NCBI RefSeq assembly: GCF_029626025.1
Contig: NZ_JARUBF010000001.1
Coordinates: 682,001-746,000 of the forward strand
Direction: 5' to 3'
Source of the DNA: Solwaraspora sp. WMMD406
Lineage (GTDB): Bacteria > Actinomycetota > Actinomycetes > Mycobacteriales > Micromonosporaceae
Length of the DNA stretch: 64,000 nt
The position numbers were made by a program, and so were the translations under genes. Of this stretch, positions 36,337 to 44,207 are shown one piece after another. The notes beneath the pieces are model-generated. The model saw only the letters and a program-made list of their open reading frames with translations. It made no database searches and was not told where the DNA came from. How positions within the stretch are numbered: position 1 is the first letter of the stretch; each line of letters starts with the position of its first letter.

Positions 36337-37464
36337 ATGACACCCACCGATCCCGCCGAATCCGTCGCCCTCACCGTCCGCGAACCCGCCGACCTGATCG
36401 CCGCCGTGCCGTACCTGATCGGTTTCCACCCCACCGACAGTGTGGTCGTGGTCGGGATGCGGGACGCGTCGGTGATCTTCGCCGCCCGCGCCGACCTGCT
36501 CGACGACGCCGTACCGGCCGACATCCGGGCCGCCGCCACCGCCCAACTGGTCTCGATCGTCGACCGCCAACGGGTGGACGCCGCCGTCGTACTCGGCTAC
36601 GGCCCGGCCGACACCGTCGACCCGACCGTGGACGTGACCGCCAACGCCCTGCGTCAACTCGGCATCCCGCTGTTGGACGCGCTGCGCGTGACCGACGACC
36701 GCTACTGGTCCTACTACTGCGACGATCCGACCTGCTGCCCACCGGAGGGCCGTCAGATCGCGCCCGGGGTCAGCCCGTTGGCTGTCGCCGCGACCGTCGC
36801 CGGCCAGGTGGCGCTGCCCGACCGGACGGCCCTGCGGCAACAGGTGGAGCCGGTCACCGGTGTGGCCCGCCAGGCGCTGCGGGCCGCGACCGAGCGGGCC
36901 CGCGTCCGCTGGTCCGCACTGGTCGACCAGGCCCCGCCGAGCGATCTGCTCGGTGCCCGTACCCTGCGCCGGGCCGGCGAGAAGACGATCCGGTTGTTGC
37001 TCGACCGGCAGCGTCGAGGTGCCGCTCCGACCGATGACGACGTCGCCTGGCTCACCCTGCTGTTGACCGACCTGGCGGTGCGCGACTACGCCTGGGAACG
37101 GATCACCGACGAGCCGTGGCAGGTCACCTTCTGGCAGGACGTGCTGCGCCGGGCCGAACCGGAACTGGCCGCCGGGCCGGCCAGCCTGCTCGCCTTCGCC
37201 GCCTGGCGGCTCGGCAACGGAGCGCTGGCGCGGGTCGCCCTCGATCGGGTGCTGGACACCGAGCCCGACTATTCGATGGCCCGGCTGATGGACGACGTAC
37301 TGGTGCGTGGGATTTCACCAGCGGCGCTCGGTGACTGGCCCAAACGGGATCAGGACGGTGGCGACGGACGGGCCGGTCGCATCGATCGTCGGCGCGGTCG
37401 CCGTCGTCGCCCGGACAGTGAGCGGCGCGATCGCGCCCGCCCCGCTGGCCGTCGCCGCCCGTAG
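36337..37464 (+). CDS. DUF4192 domain protein
   Basis: 375 residues. Features of the family are LTVREPADLIAAVPYLIGFHPTDSVVVVGM near the start, VVLGYG and the YWSYYCDDPTCCPPEG cysteine segment (about 128-143), followed by a helical C-terminal half with a TPR-like AAWRLGNGALARVALDRVL segment. The last ~45 residues are Arg-rich. DUF4192 is confined to actinobacteria and its role is unknown. ATG 36337 follows a Shine-Dalgarno-poor leader. DnaA-box-like sites lie in its promoter region. Confidence 0.88.
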   Translation: MTPTDPAESVALTVREPADLIAAVPYLIGFHPTDSVVVVGMRDASVIFAARADLLDDAVPADIRAAATAQLVSIVDRQRVDAAVVLGYGPADTVDPTVDVTANALRQLGIPLLDALRVTDDRYWSYYCDDPTCCPPEGRQIAPGVSPLAVAATVAGQVALPDRTALRQQVEPVTGVARQALRAATERARVRWSALVDQAPPSDLLGARTLRRAGEKTIRLLLDRQRRGAAPTDDDVAWLTLLLTDLAVRDYAWERITDEPWQVTFWQDVLRRAEPELAAGPASLLAFAAWRLGNGALARVALDRVLDTEPDYSMARLMDDVLVRGISPAALGDWPKRDQDGGDGRAGRIDRRRGRRRRPDSERRDRARPAGRRRP

Positions 37465-37530
37465 GAGCAGCCGCCGCCAGTGAGCCGCCAACGCCGGTGA
37501 GAGCCACCATCGCCCGTGCACCGCGCCCAG

Positions 37531-38427
37531 TCAACCGACCCGGTCGGCACCGGCGTAGACGTTCATCGTCGATCCACGCAGGAAACCGACCAGGGCCATG
37601 CCCGCCTCCTCGGCGAGCGCCACCGCCAGGCTGCTCGGCGCGGAGATCGCGGCCAGCATCGGGATACCGGCCATCCACGCCTTCTGGGTCAGTTCGAAGC
37701 TGGCCCGCCCGGACACCAGCAGCAGGTGACCGCGTAGCGGCAGCAACTCCTCGCGCGCGGCCCAGCCGATCACCTTGTCGACGGCGTTGTGCCGTCCGAC
37801 GTCTTCGCGGACCGCCCGCAGTTGCCCGTCGGCGGTGAACAGGCCGGCGGCGTGCAGTCCGCCGGTCCGGTCGAAGCCCTGCTGGGCGGCGCGCAGCCGG
37901 TCCGGCAGGCCGACCAGCACTTCGGCGGTGACGGTGGTCCGGTCGGCGGCCAAGTCGAAAAGCGACCGGGTACGGATCGCGTCGATGCTGGCCTTTCCGC
38001 ACACCCCACACGAACTCGTCGTGTAGAAGTTGCGGGCCGGGTCGGTATCCGGCGGCGGCACGTGGCCGGCCAGGGTCACGTCGACGACGTTGTACGTGTT
38101 CGGCCTGTCGGTGCCGGCACACAGCTGGGCGGTCAGCACGTCGTCGGCCGACCGGATCACTCCTTCGGTGAGCAGGAACCCGATCGCCAGATCGATGTCG
38201 TGGCCCGGCGTACGCATGGTGACCGCCAGTGGACGCCGCCGCGCCGGCCCGGCCGGCCCGGCCGGCCCGACCCGGATCTCCAGCGGCTCCTCGCCGGCCA
38301 CGGTGTCCATCCGGCGTACCCGCCGGGCCGCTGCGGGCGTGTCGGTTCCGCCGCCTGTGCCGCCGGCACCGCTCTCGTCGCCGACTTCGATCCGCAGCAC
38401 CGTCCGGCGCTCACCTGCCCTGCCCAT
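37531..38427 (-). CDS. fdhD: Formate dehydrogenase accessory sulfurtransferase FdhD
   Basis: 298 residues. FdhD moves sulfur from a cysteine desulfurase to the molybdenum cofactor of formate dehydrogenases. Motifs are [37 protein letters not shown] (the CxxC sulfur carrier), [24 protein letters not shown] and [13 protein letters not shown]. Of several ATGs, 38427 is preferred because AGGA lies eight bases upstream; 38436 is possible. Its client is presumably the FdhF-like oxidoreductase 3.3 kb away. Convergent with DUF4192. Confidence 0.95.
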   Translation of the reverse strand: MGRAGERRTVLRIEVGDESGAGGTGGGTDTPAAARRVRRMDTVAGEEPLEIRVGPAGPAGPARRRPLAVTMRTPGHDIDLAIGFLLTEGVIRSADDVLTAQLCAGTDRPNTYNVVDVTLAGHVPPPDTDPARNFYTTSSCGVCGKASIDAIRTRSLFDLAADRTTVTAEVLVGLPDRLRAAQQGFDRTGGLHAAGLFTADGQLRAVREDVGRHNAVDKVIGWAAREELLPLRGHLLLVSGRASFELTQKAWMAGIPMLAAISAPSSLAVALAEEAGMALVGFLRGSTMNVYAGADRVG

Positions 38428-38593
38428 GTCACCCATCCTGCCGCCGGCCATCGGTCACCGGCCATCGGTCCGGCTGATCACGGCTCGACCGAGGTGTCTG
38501 CGGTGCATCTGCGGCTTGCGCGGGAACCTCCGTTGTCGTCATCCGCCACGCGTGACGACAATGGGTGTTCCCTCGATCAGAGATTCAGAGTGT

Positions 38594-38947
38594 TCAGTCG
38601 AACTCGAGGCAGAACGGGTGGCCGGCGGGGTCGGCGTACACCCGGAAGCCCGGCTCGACGTCCGACAGTTTCGTCGCACCGAGCGCGAGCACGGCGCGCT
38701 CGGCCTGATCGATGTCGTCGACCCGGACGTCGAGGTGGATCTGCTGCGGCCGGTCCGGGTCCGGCCAGCGGGGCGGCTGGTGGTCGGGAGCGTGCTGGAA
38801 GCTGATCCGTGGACCGTCTCCGGCGGAGATGTCGATCCAACTGCCGTCGATCCGGGTGATCTCGTACCCGAGCAACTCGCAGTAGAACCGGGCCAGCCGC
38901 TGCGGGTCCGGACAGTCGAGCACGATCGCTGAGAGTCGTCCGATCAT
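38594..38947 (-). CDS. VOC (glyoxalase/bleomycin-resistance) family protein
   Basis: 117 residues, one vicinal-oxygen-chelate unit pair: IVLDCPDPQRLARFYCELLGYE in the first half, and the usual HLDVRVDDIDQAERAVLALGA and VYADPAGHPFCLEFD in the second. His in QIHLDV and Glu in LEF are probable metal ligands. These small domains dimerise; the substrate is unknown. It follows fdhD on the same strand after 166 bp that hold no evident gene. Confidence 0.9.
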   Translation of the reverse strand: MIGRLSAIVLDCPDPQRLARFYCELLGYEITRIDGSWIDISAGDGPRISFQHAPDHQPPRWPDPDRPQQIHLDVRVDDIDQAERAVLALGATKLSDVEPGFRVYADPAGHPFCLEFD

Positions 38948-38992
38948 CCCGCCACGCTACCTTCGCGCGTCCGTAGTCGTTGGGCGATGGCG

Positions 38993-39033
38993 GCGTAGTG
39001 CGGTCAAGTGTCCCTTGAGTTGCCGCACTACGC
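38993..39033. terminator. Hairpin downstream of the NYN gene
   Basis: GCGTAGTGCGG (38993-39003) pairs perfectly with CCGCACTACGC (39023-39033), and an inner TCAAG/CTTGA stem (39004-39008 with 39014-39018) closes on TGTCC. It lies 15 bases beyond the stop of the NYN gene on the minus strand, and is a likely terminator for it without a U-tract. Confidence 0.6.
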
Positions 39034-39683
39034 AGCCAGGCCTTGAGTCAGGAATAGTCGGTTGTGTCCCGGCAATTGAGGAAATCGGTGTGCCGAAGTC
39101 GGGTGTTCCAGATCTGCCTCACGCTAGGACGCAGTTGTTGGCGGCCATGAGGCTTGTTCGGTTCGTACCAGCTGAATGTCTCGATCTTGGCGGTGCCAAG
39201 AAGGAGGGCCTCGTCAAGGGCCGGAATCAGGTCGGTGTCCTGGGCGGCGAGGATGACAAGGTCGACCTCCTCGCGGCGGGCCTCCCGAACCATGGCTAGG
39301 GCGCAAAGCACATCAACACCCTTTTCTTGTGGCGTACCGATCACGATGCGCTTCCCGGAGGGGTCGCTTGCTGGTTTGCCGTATTCGTCGTAATGGTATC
39401 TGTACTTGAGTGGTCGTAGGGTTACCGATACACGCGGGTCGCGTTCCCACTCGGCTTTTTGCATCTGGTTTCTGCGGTGTCCGCTTGGGTCGTGATCGGG
39501 TGATGGCTCGCCTCGATAGACGAGCACTTTATGTAGCTCTGCATGTGCCATGCCTGGTTTTTGTAGGTCGTTTCGAGTCTTCAATAATTGGTTGGCGAAG
39601 TGTAAGGGATGTATCAAGGTTTCATGTTTTGGTAGGCCTTGGTGCGCGACGAAGAGTCCGTGTCCGGTAAGGTGCACATTTTG

Positions 39684-39705
39684 GAGGCTTATTCAGCAGG
39701 CCTCC
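39684..39705. repeat. Left terminal inverted repeat of the IS
   Basis: 22 bases. Aligned to the right end with one gap it agrees at the GAGG, ATTCA and CAGGCC blocks. Confidence 0.8.
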
Positions 39706-39800
39706 GACCCGCTACAGTAGACCCCCAATAAAAGGACGATCCGCTCTTCCGTAGGATGGAGTTACCACACAACATCACAAAGAAAAGCGGACCGCCGAAC

Positions 39801-40562
39801 ATGTATCATACCACTGGCTTCACCACGGACCAGATCCGCGACCTCTGCGTGCTGGTCCGAGCGGAATGCCAGGATCTGGATGTGGAGCCGTGGCCCCCGG
39901 TCCTTGGTCTCTACCGCGCTGTCGTCGTCGCGTTGACCTACATGCGTCGCAACCGCGTCCAAGCGGAGATCGCCGAAGCACACGGCGTCTCCCAGCCGAC
40001 GATCTCGCGAGCGGTCACCGGCATCACCCCGGTCCTCGATCGCGTGCTGACGGAGTTCGTACCGACAGCCGACGACCTCAGCCCGACCGACCAGTACATC
40101 GTCGACGGCACCCTGCTTCCCTGCTGGTCATGGCGCACGCACCGCTGTCTGTACTCCGGCAAGCACAAGACCACGGGCATGAGCGTCCAGGTCGCCTGCA
40201 CCCTCGACGGCGCGCTCGCCTGGATCTCCGATCCCGTCACCGGCAACCACCACGACTCGTACGCGATCAACGACACCGGGGTCCTCGTCACCCTGAATCC
40301 CGGAGACTGGATCGGTGACAAGGGCTACGTCGGCAACGGCATGATCACCCCGTACAAGAAGCCCAAAGGTGGCGAGCTCGCGGAATGGCAGAAGGAATAC
40401 AACAGGCAGGTCAACAAGATCCGCTGGGTTGTGGAACAGGTCGTCGCGAACCTGAAGACATGGCGGATCCTGCACACCGACTACCGCAGACCGCTCGCGA
40501 CCTTCACAGAAACGATCTCCTGTGTTATCGGATTGCACTTCTACAGGATGGCCTGTGAATAG
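39801..40562 (+). CDS. Transposase, IS5-family type (DDE_Tnp_4 domain)
   Basis: 253 residues. It has an N-terminal helix-turn-helix (AEIAEAHGVSQPTISRAV, about 61-78) and a DDE catalytic core: Asp in YIVDGTLLP, Asp in WIGDKGYVG and Glu in WVVEQVVANLKTW. The GNHHDSY segment between them is typical of this domain. Start: ATG 39801 (MYHTTGFTTDQ) fits relatives. An in-frame ATG at 39756 adds 15 atypical residues but has GTAGG upstream, so the longer form cannot be excluded. It lies inside the IS and is complete. Confidence 0.92.
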   Translation: MYHTTGFTTDQIRDLCVLVRAECQDLDVEPWPPVLGLYRAVVVALTYMRRNRVQAEIAEAHGVSQPTISRAVTGITPVLDRVLTEFVPTADDLSPTDQYIVDGTLLPCWSWRTHRCLYSGKHKTTGMSVQVACTLDGALAWISDPVTGNHHDSYAINDTGVLVTLNPGDWIGDKGYVGNGMITPYKKPKGGELAEWQKEYNRQVNKIRWVVEQVVANLKTWRILHTDYRRPLATFTETISCVIGLHFYRMACE

Positions 40563-40567
40563 ACCTC
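40546..40567. repeat. Right terminal inverted repeat of the IS
   Basis: Counterpart of the left repeat; the transposase stop codon (40560-40562) lies inside it, as is common in compact IS elements. Confidence 0.8.
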
Positions 40568-40627
40568 TTGGTAATCAATGACGATGGTGGCGCGAAGGGT
40601 TGTCATGGGAACATGCTACTCGAGCAT

Positions 40628-40661
40628 AAAAAAACCCCACCAGTCCCGGAGGACGGTGGGG
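40628..40661 (-). terminator. Intrinsic terminator just upstream of the NYN start
   Basis: On the minus strand CCCCACC (40661-40655), an inner GTCC-TCCG-GGAC hairpin, and GGTGGGG (40641-40635) are followed by seven T. Stem of 11 bp with one bulged base. It stands 21 bases before the NYN ATG at 40606, so it must end either a small RNA or the NYN transcript prematurely. A true U-tract is rare in this window. Confidence 0.85.
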
Positions 40662-40689
40662 AACTATGTAGCTAGTCTGCCACACAGAT

Positions 40690-40762
40690 GCTCCCCGCGC
40701 CAGCCGATCTGGCGACAAGATCGCCATCCTGCGTCGCTGGCTGGGCCAGCGATGCGGGGAGC
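40690..40762 (-). ncRNA. Structured leader or small RNA, junction-like, unknown family
   Basis: Closing stem GCTCCCCGC (40762-40754) with GCGGGGAGC (40698-40690), 9 bp perfect. Inside are a hairpin CGCTGG-CCCAG-CCAGCG (40751-40735) and a hairpin TGGCGA-TCTTG-TCGCCA (40726-40710). A GCTGGC/GCCAGC pairing (40704-40699 with 40742-40737) would compete with the first hairpin. GGGGAG in the 3' strand of the closing stem can also pair with TTCCCC in the terminator's 5' arm, so an antiterminator is possible. The RNA could be an attenuation leader of the NYN gene or a free small RNA. I recognise no known family; there is no tRNA T-loop. The stems are seen, the role is inferred. Confidence 0.6.
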
Positions 40763-40830
40763 CTTTCGGCCTATACCGGGCATGGGGGGCAGGTCCGGGC
40801 ACGTCGCGCTGTTCCCCGTACCGTCAAGGT

Positions 40831-41451
40831 GTGACCGAACTCGCGGCGATCGTGTTGACCGGTGGCGCGGCGCGCCGGATGGGCGGCGTCGACAAACCGG
40901 GCGTACCGGTGAATGGGGTGGCCATGCGGGACCGGGTGCTGGCGGCCGTCGCGCGCGCCGACCCACGCGTCGTCGTCGGCCTACTGGCCGATCCGCCGCC
41001 GGGTGTGCTGACCGTACGGGAGGAGCCGCCCGGTGCCGGTCCGGTCGCCGCGACCGCCGCCGGCCTGGCAGCGCTGACCCGGCCCGACATCGAGCCCGGG
41101 GTACGCGTCGACATGGTCGCGGTGCTCGCCGGCGACCTGCCGCTGCTCACCGCGCACGCGGTGGACCTGCTCGTCGACGCCGCCCGGGACCAACCGGCGG
41201 CCGGGGCGTTGTACGTCGACGACACCGGCCGGCGGCAACTGCTCTGCGGAGTGTGGCGTACGGCTGCGCTACGCGACGCGATCACCCGACTCGCCACCGG
41301 ACGGGGTGGCGCGTTGGCCGGGGCGTCGATGCGGGCGTTGCTCGCGGACCTGACCGTCACCGAGGTCACCTGGCGCGACCCCGGCCCGCCACCGTGGTTC
41401 GATTGCGACACCGACCAGGACGTGCGGCAGGCGCAGGAGTGGAGCCGATGA
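40831..41451 (+). CDS. mobA: Molybdenum cofactor guanylyltransferase MobA
   Basis: 206 residues. It attaches GMP to molybdopterin to make the dinucleotide cofactor used by formate-dehydrogenase-type enzymes. The nucleotide-binding signature is LTGGAARRMGGVDKP, with LAGDLPLL (Asp for metal) and a C-terminal WFDCDTDQD. GTG 40831 has TACCGT ending six bases upstream, a -10-like element compatible with leaderless translation, and only a weak AAGG. Its ATGA overlap with the next gene and the nearby FdhF gene fit a joint role. Confidence 0.92.
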   Translation: MTELAAIVLTGGAARRMGGVDKPGVPVNGVAMRDRVLAAVARADPRVVVGLLADPPPGVLTVREEPPGAGPVAATAAGLAALTRPDIEPGVRVDMVAVLAGDLPLLTAHAVDLLVDAARDQPAAGALYVDDTGRRQLLCGVWRTAALRDAITRLATGRGGALAGASMRALLADLTVTEVTWRDPGPPPWFDCDTDQDVRQAQEWSR

Positions 41452-41750
41452 GCGACACGATGGACCAGTGGCTGGCGGTGGCCACCGCCGAACTCGGCCT
41501 CGATCCCGACGACGTGCCGGTGCCGGTGGTGCTGGACCTGGCCCGCGACGTGGCGCACAACGTACTGCGCCCCGGCGCGCCGGTCACCGCGTACCTGCTG
41601 GGGGTGGCCGTCGGTCGAGGCGCAGACCCGGTCGAAGCCGGCGCCCGGCTGGCCGCCCTGGCCCGCGCCTACGGCGGCGGTGAGGTCAGGCCGGCTCCAG
41701 ATGAGGTCAGGCCCGCGCCAGGTGAGGTCAGGCCGGCTCCAGGCGGATGA
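41448..41750 (+). CDS. DUF6457 protein, MobA companion
   Basis: 100 residues. Short helical protein (MDQWLAVATAELGLDPDD, VLDLARDVAHNVLRPGAPVTAYLLGVAVG) that regularly follows or is fused to mobA in actinobacteria. Its function is unknown; a helper role in guanylyl transfer is inference. The C-terminus carries three EVRPAP repeats from a DNA duplication at about 41681-41743. It starts on the mobA stop (ATGA), and its last 23 bases overlap the 3' end of the convergent oxidoreductase gene. Confidence 0.85.
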   Translation: MSDTMDQWLAVATAELGLDPDDVPVPVVLDLARDVAHNVLRPGAPVTAYLLGVAVGRGADPVEAGARLAALARAYGGGEVRPAPDEVRPAPGEVRPAPGG

Positions 41751-44016
41751 CGATCTGCTTGGACGTCGGGGTGTTCGAGCCGGCGGCGGTGGAGTCGAGC
41801 GGCACCAGCACGTTCGCTTCCGGGAAGTACGCCGCCGCACATCCGCGCGCCGTCGGGTAGCTCACCGCTCGGAACCCACTGGCCCGGCGCTCGACCTGGT
41901 CGGACCACTCCGACACCAGGTCCACCAGGTCACCGTCGGCGAAGCCGAGCGCGGCCAGGTCGTCCGGGTGCACGAAGACCACCCGCCGTCCGCCCCGGAT
42001 GCCCCGGTAACGGTCGTCGAGCCCGTAGATCGTGGTGTTGTACTGGTCGTGGCTGCGCATCGTCTGCAGCAGCAGCCGACCTGCCGGCACGTCGATGACC
42101 GTCAACGGGCTCACGGTGAACGCGGCCTTGCCCGACGCGGTGGCGAACGATCGCCGGTCGCGCGGCGGATGCGGCAGGACGAAACCGTCCGGCTCGGCGA
42201 CCCGCCGTTCGAAGTCGGCGAAGCCCGGCACGACCTCGGCGATGGTCGCCCGGATCATCGCGTAGTCGGCCTGGTACGCCTCCCACGGCACCGGCGAGTC
42301 GGGCAGCGTGGCACGGGCCAGCCGGGCGACGATCGCCACCTCGGACAGCAGATGCTCGCTGGCCGGGGCGAGCCGGCCCCGGGAGGTGTGCACCGCCGAC
42401 ATCGAGTCCTCGACGGTGACGAACTGGTCGCCGCCGGCCCGCCGGTCCCGTTCGGTGCGGCCCAGGCAGGGCAGGATCAGCGAGGTCTGACCGGGCACCG
42501 CGTGCGAGCGGTTCAGCTTGGTCGACACGTGCACGGTCAGCGCGCACGAACGCAGAGCGGCCTCGGTCACGGCGGTGTCCGGGCTGGCGGCGGCGAAGTT
42601 GCCGCCGAGCGCCACGAACACGCGGACATCGCCGTCACGCATCGCCCGGATCGCGCCGACGGTGTCCAACCCGGTCCCGGTCGGCATCGGTACGCCGAGT
42701 TGCCGACCGAGCGCCGGCAACCAGGCCGGCGGCTCGTGCCAGATGCCCATGGTCCGGTCACCCTGCACGTTGGAGTGCCCACGGACCGGGCACAGCCCGG
42801 CTCCCGGCTTGCCGATCATGCCGCGCAGCAGTTGGACGTTGACGATCTCGCGGATCGCGTCGACCGAGTCCTGCCGCTGGGTCAGCCCCATCGCCCAGCA
42901 GACGATGGTCGCCTCGGAGTCGGCGAACAGCTTCGCCACCTCGACGATCTGGGCCCGGTCCAGCCCGGTGGCGGCGGTCACCGCCGCCCAGTCGGGCCCG
43001 TCGGGGCCGGCGAGCCCGTCGAGGCTGGCGCGGTACTCGGCGTACCCGGTGGTGTGGGTGTCGACGAAGTCGGTGTCGACCGCGTCGGCGGCGACCAGCA
43101 GGGCCCCGATCGCCCGGAACAGGGCCAGGTCGCCGCCGATGCGGATCTGCAGGAAGTGGTCGGCCAGCGGGGTGCCGGCACCGACCAGCCCGCCGGGGCG
43201 CTGCGGGTTGCGGAACCGCATCAGCCCGGCCTCGGGCAGCGGGTTGACCGCGACGATGGTGGCCCCGTCGCGTTTCGCCTTTTCCAGGGCGGACAGCATG
43301 CGGGGGTGATTGGTGCCGGGGTTCTGCCCGACCACCACGATCAGCTTGGCCCGGTGCAGGTCGTCGAGGGTCACCGACCCCTTGCCGATGCCGATGGTGC
43401 CGAGCAGCGCCACCCCGGACGACTCGTGGCACATGTTGGAGCAGTCCGGCAGGTTGTTGGTGCCCAGTGACCGGGCGAACAGCTGGTAGAGGAACGCGGC
43501 CTCGTTGGAGGTGCGGCCGGAGGTGTAGAAGGCGGCCCGGTCCGGGGTGTCGAGTGCCTGCAGCTGGTCGGCGACCAGCCGGAACGCCTCGTCCCAGTCG
43601 ATCGGCGTGTAGTGGTCGGCGCCGGGCCGGCGGACCACCGGGTGGGTGAGCCGGCCCTGCTGGCCGAGCCAGTGGTCGGATCGGGTGGCGAGTTCGCTGA
43701 TCGGGTGGGCGGAGAAGAACTCCGGGGTGACCCGGCGCAGCGTCGCCTCCTCGGCGACGGCCTTGGCGCCGTTCTCGCAGAACTCGGCGTGCGCGCGGTG
43801 CGTGGCGGCCGGCTCCGGCCAGGCGCAGCCGGGGCAGTCGAAGCCGCCGGGCTGGTTGACCCGGGCCAGGGTGAGCGCGGTACGGCGTACCCCCATCTGC
43901 GCGACGCCGGCGCGCAGCGCGTGGGTGACACCCGGCAGCCCGGCCGCGCTGGTCGCCGGTTCGCCGACGGTCAGGCCGCGGTCACCGGCGTCGTCGCGGG
44001 GAGCGGAACGGGCCAT
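41728..44016 (-). CDS. FdhF/YdeP-family molybdopterin oxidoreductase
   Basis: 762 residues. Molybdopterin-guanine-dinucleotide enzyme of the formate dehydrogenase alpha-subunit superfamily. The N-terminal part has GGFDCPGCAWPEP and a spaced Cys (EFCENGAK), consistent with one Fe-S cluster. Cofactor-binding stretches include YTSGRTSNEAAFLYQLF, CSNMCHESSG, VVGQNPGTNHPRML and VRGHSNVQGDRTMG. The C-terminal cap shows MRSHDQYNTTIYG. YdeP relatives are linked to acid resistance; the real substrate, formate or other, is open. The cofactor genes mobA and fdhD flank it. Confidence 0.9.
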   Translation of the reverse strand: MARSAPRDDAGDRGLTVGEPATSAAGLPGVTHALRAGVAQMGVRRTALTLARVNQPGGFDCPGCAWPEPAATHRAHAEFCENGAKAVAEEATLRRVTPEFFSAHPISELATRSDHWLGQQGRLTHPVVRRPGADHYTPIDWDEAFRLVADQLQALDTPDRAAFYTSGRTSNEAAFLYQLFARSLGTNNLPDCSNMCHESSGVALLGTIGIGKGSVTLDDLHRAKLIVVVGQNPGTNHPRMLSALEKAKRDGATIVAVNPLPEAGLMRFRNPQRPGGLVGAGTPLADHFLQIRIGGDLALFRAIGALLVAADAVDTDFVDTHTTGYAEYRASLDGLAGPDGPDWAAVTAATGLDRAQIVEVAKLFADSEATIVCWAMGLTQRQDSVDAIREIVNVQLLRGMIGKPGAGLCPVRGHSNVQGDRTMGIWHEPPAWLPALGRQLGVPMPTGTGLDTVGAIRAMRDGDVRVFVALGGNFAAASPDTAVTEAALRSCALTVHVSTKLNRSHAVPGQTSLILPCLGRTERDRRAGGDQFVTVEDSMSAVHTSRGRLAPASEHLLSEVAIVARLARATLPDSPVPWEAYQADYAMIRATIAEVVPGFADFERRVAEPDGFVLPHPPRDRRSFATASGKAAFTVSPLTVIDVPAGRLLLQTMRSHDQYNTTIYGLDDRYRGIRGGRRVVFVHPDDLAALGFADGDLVDLVSEWSDQVERRASGFRAVSYPTARGCAAAYFPEANVLVPLDSTAAGSNTPTSKQIVIRLEPA

Positions 44017-44207
44017 ACCGAAACCATCTCACGCCGTGCTCGTCAGGTCGACCTTCGGTTGCCCGTCGTCGCAGCTCATCGCGGGTCGGGCCGGGTGCTG
44101 ACCCGACGGTGCCGGCTTTCCGACCGTAACCGGGGCTGGTCTGGCCAGCAGGTGACGTGGGTAGGGTGTGCGCACAGCAAGACCGAGCTGACCGTCGTGG
44201 GGGAGCA

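Larger units (their letters stand above)
39684..40567 (+). mobile_element. IS5-family-like insertion sequence, complete, 884 bp
   Basis: The boundaries come from three agreeing signs: imperfect terminal inverted repeats (GAGGCTTATTCAGCAGGCC at the left, GAGGTCTATTCACAGGCC read inward at the right), a direct duplication TTG on both sides (39681-39683 and 40568-40570), and exact restoration of the NYN reading frame on removal. It carries one transposase gene on the plus strand, opposite to the NYN gene. The ends and gene are intact, so it may still be mobile. Confidence 0.85.
39048..40606 (-). pseudogene. NYN-domain nuclease gene split by an IS element
   Basis: The first 12 codons (MTTLRATIVIDY) are at 40606-40571 and the remaining 211 (QNVHLTGHGLFV... 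to stop) at 39683-39048. Removing 39684-40567 and one copy of TTG rejoins them in frame to give a 223-residue protein. NYN domains are PIN-like RNA-cleaving nucleases. The N-terminal catalytic strand IVIDYQNVHL, the EKGVDVLCALAMV helix and VILAAQDTDLIPAL supply the expected acidic residues. The 3' part still has an open frame from GTG 39677 but lacks the first catalytic Asp. Base composition is less GC-rich than its neighbours, suggesting acquisition. The gene is preceded by a structured RNA and an intrinsic terminator. Confidence 0.85.

Noticed and set aside
39048-39677. NYN protein starting at GTG 39677 with the first catalytic Asp lost
   Set aside because: The missing Asp is in the 5' fragment beyond the IS; rejoining the pieces restores the motif, so this is a disrupted gene and not a natural variant.
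40690-40762. Possible tRNA
   Set aside because: The length and closing stem are suggestive, but there is no T-loop GGTTCRA, no anticodon arm at the right place and no CCA-type end.
40575-40802. Open frame on the minus strand through the structured RNA
   Set aside because: It runs through the hairpins and the terminator and into the NYN 5' end in the wrong frame; the RNA explanation fits better.
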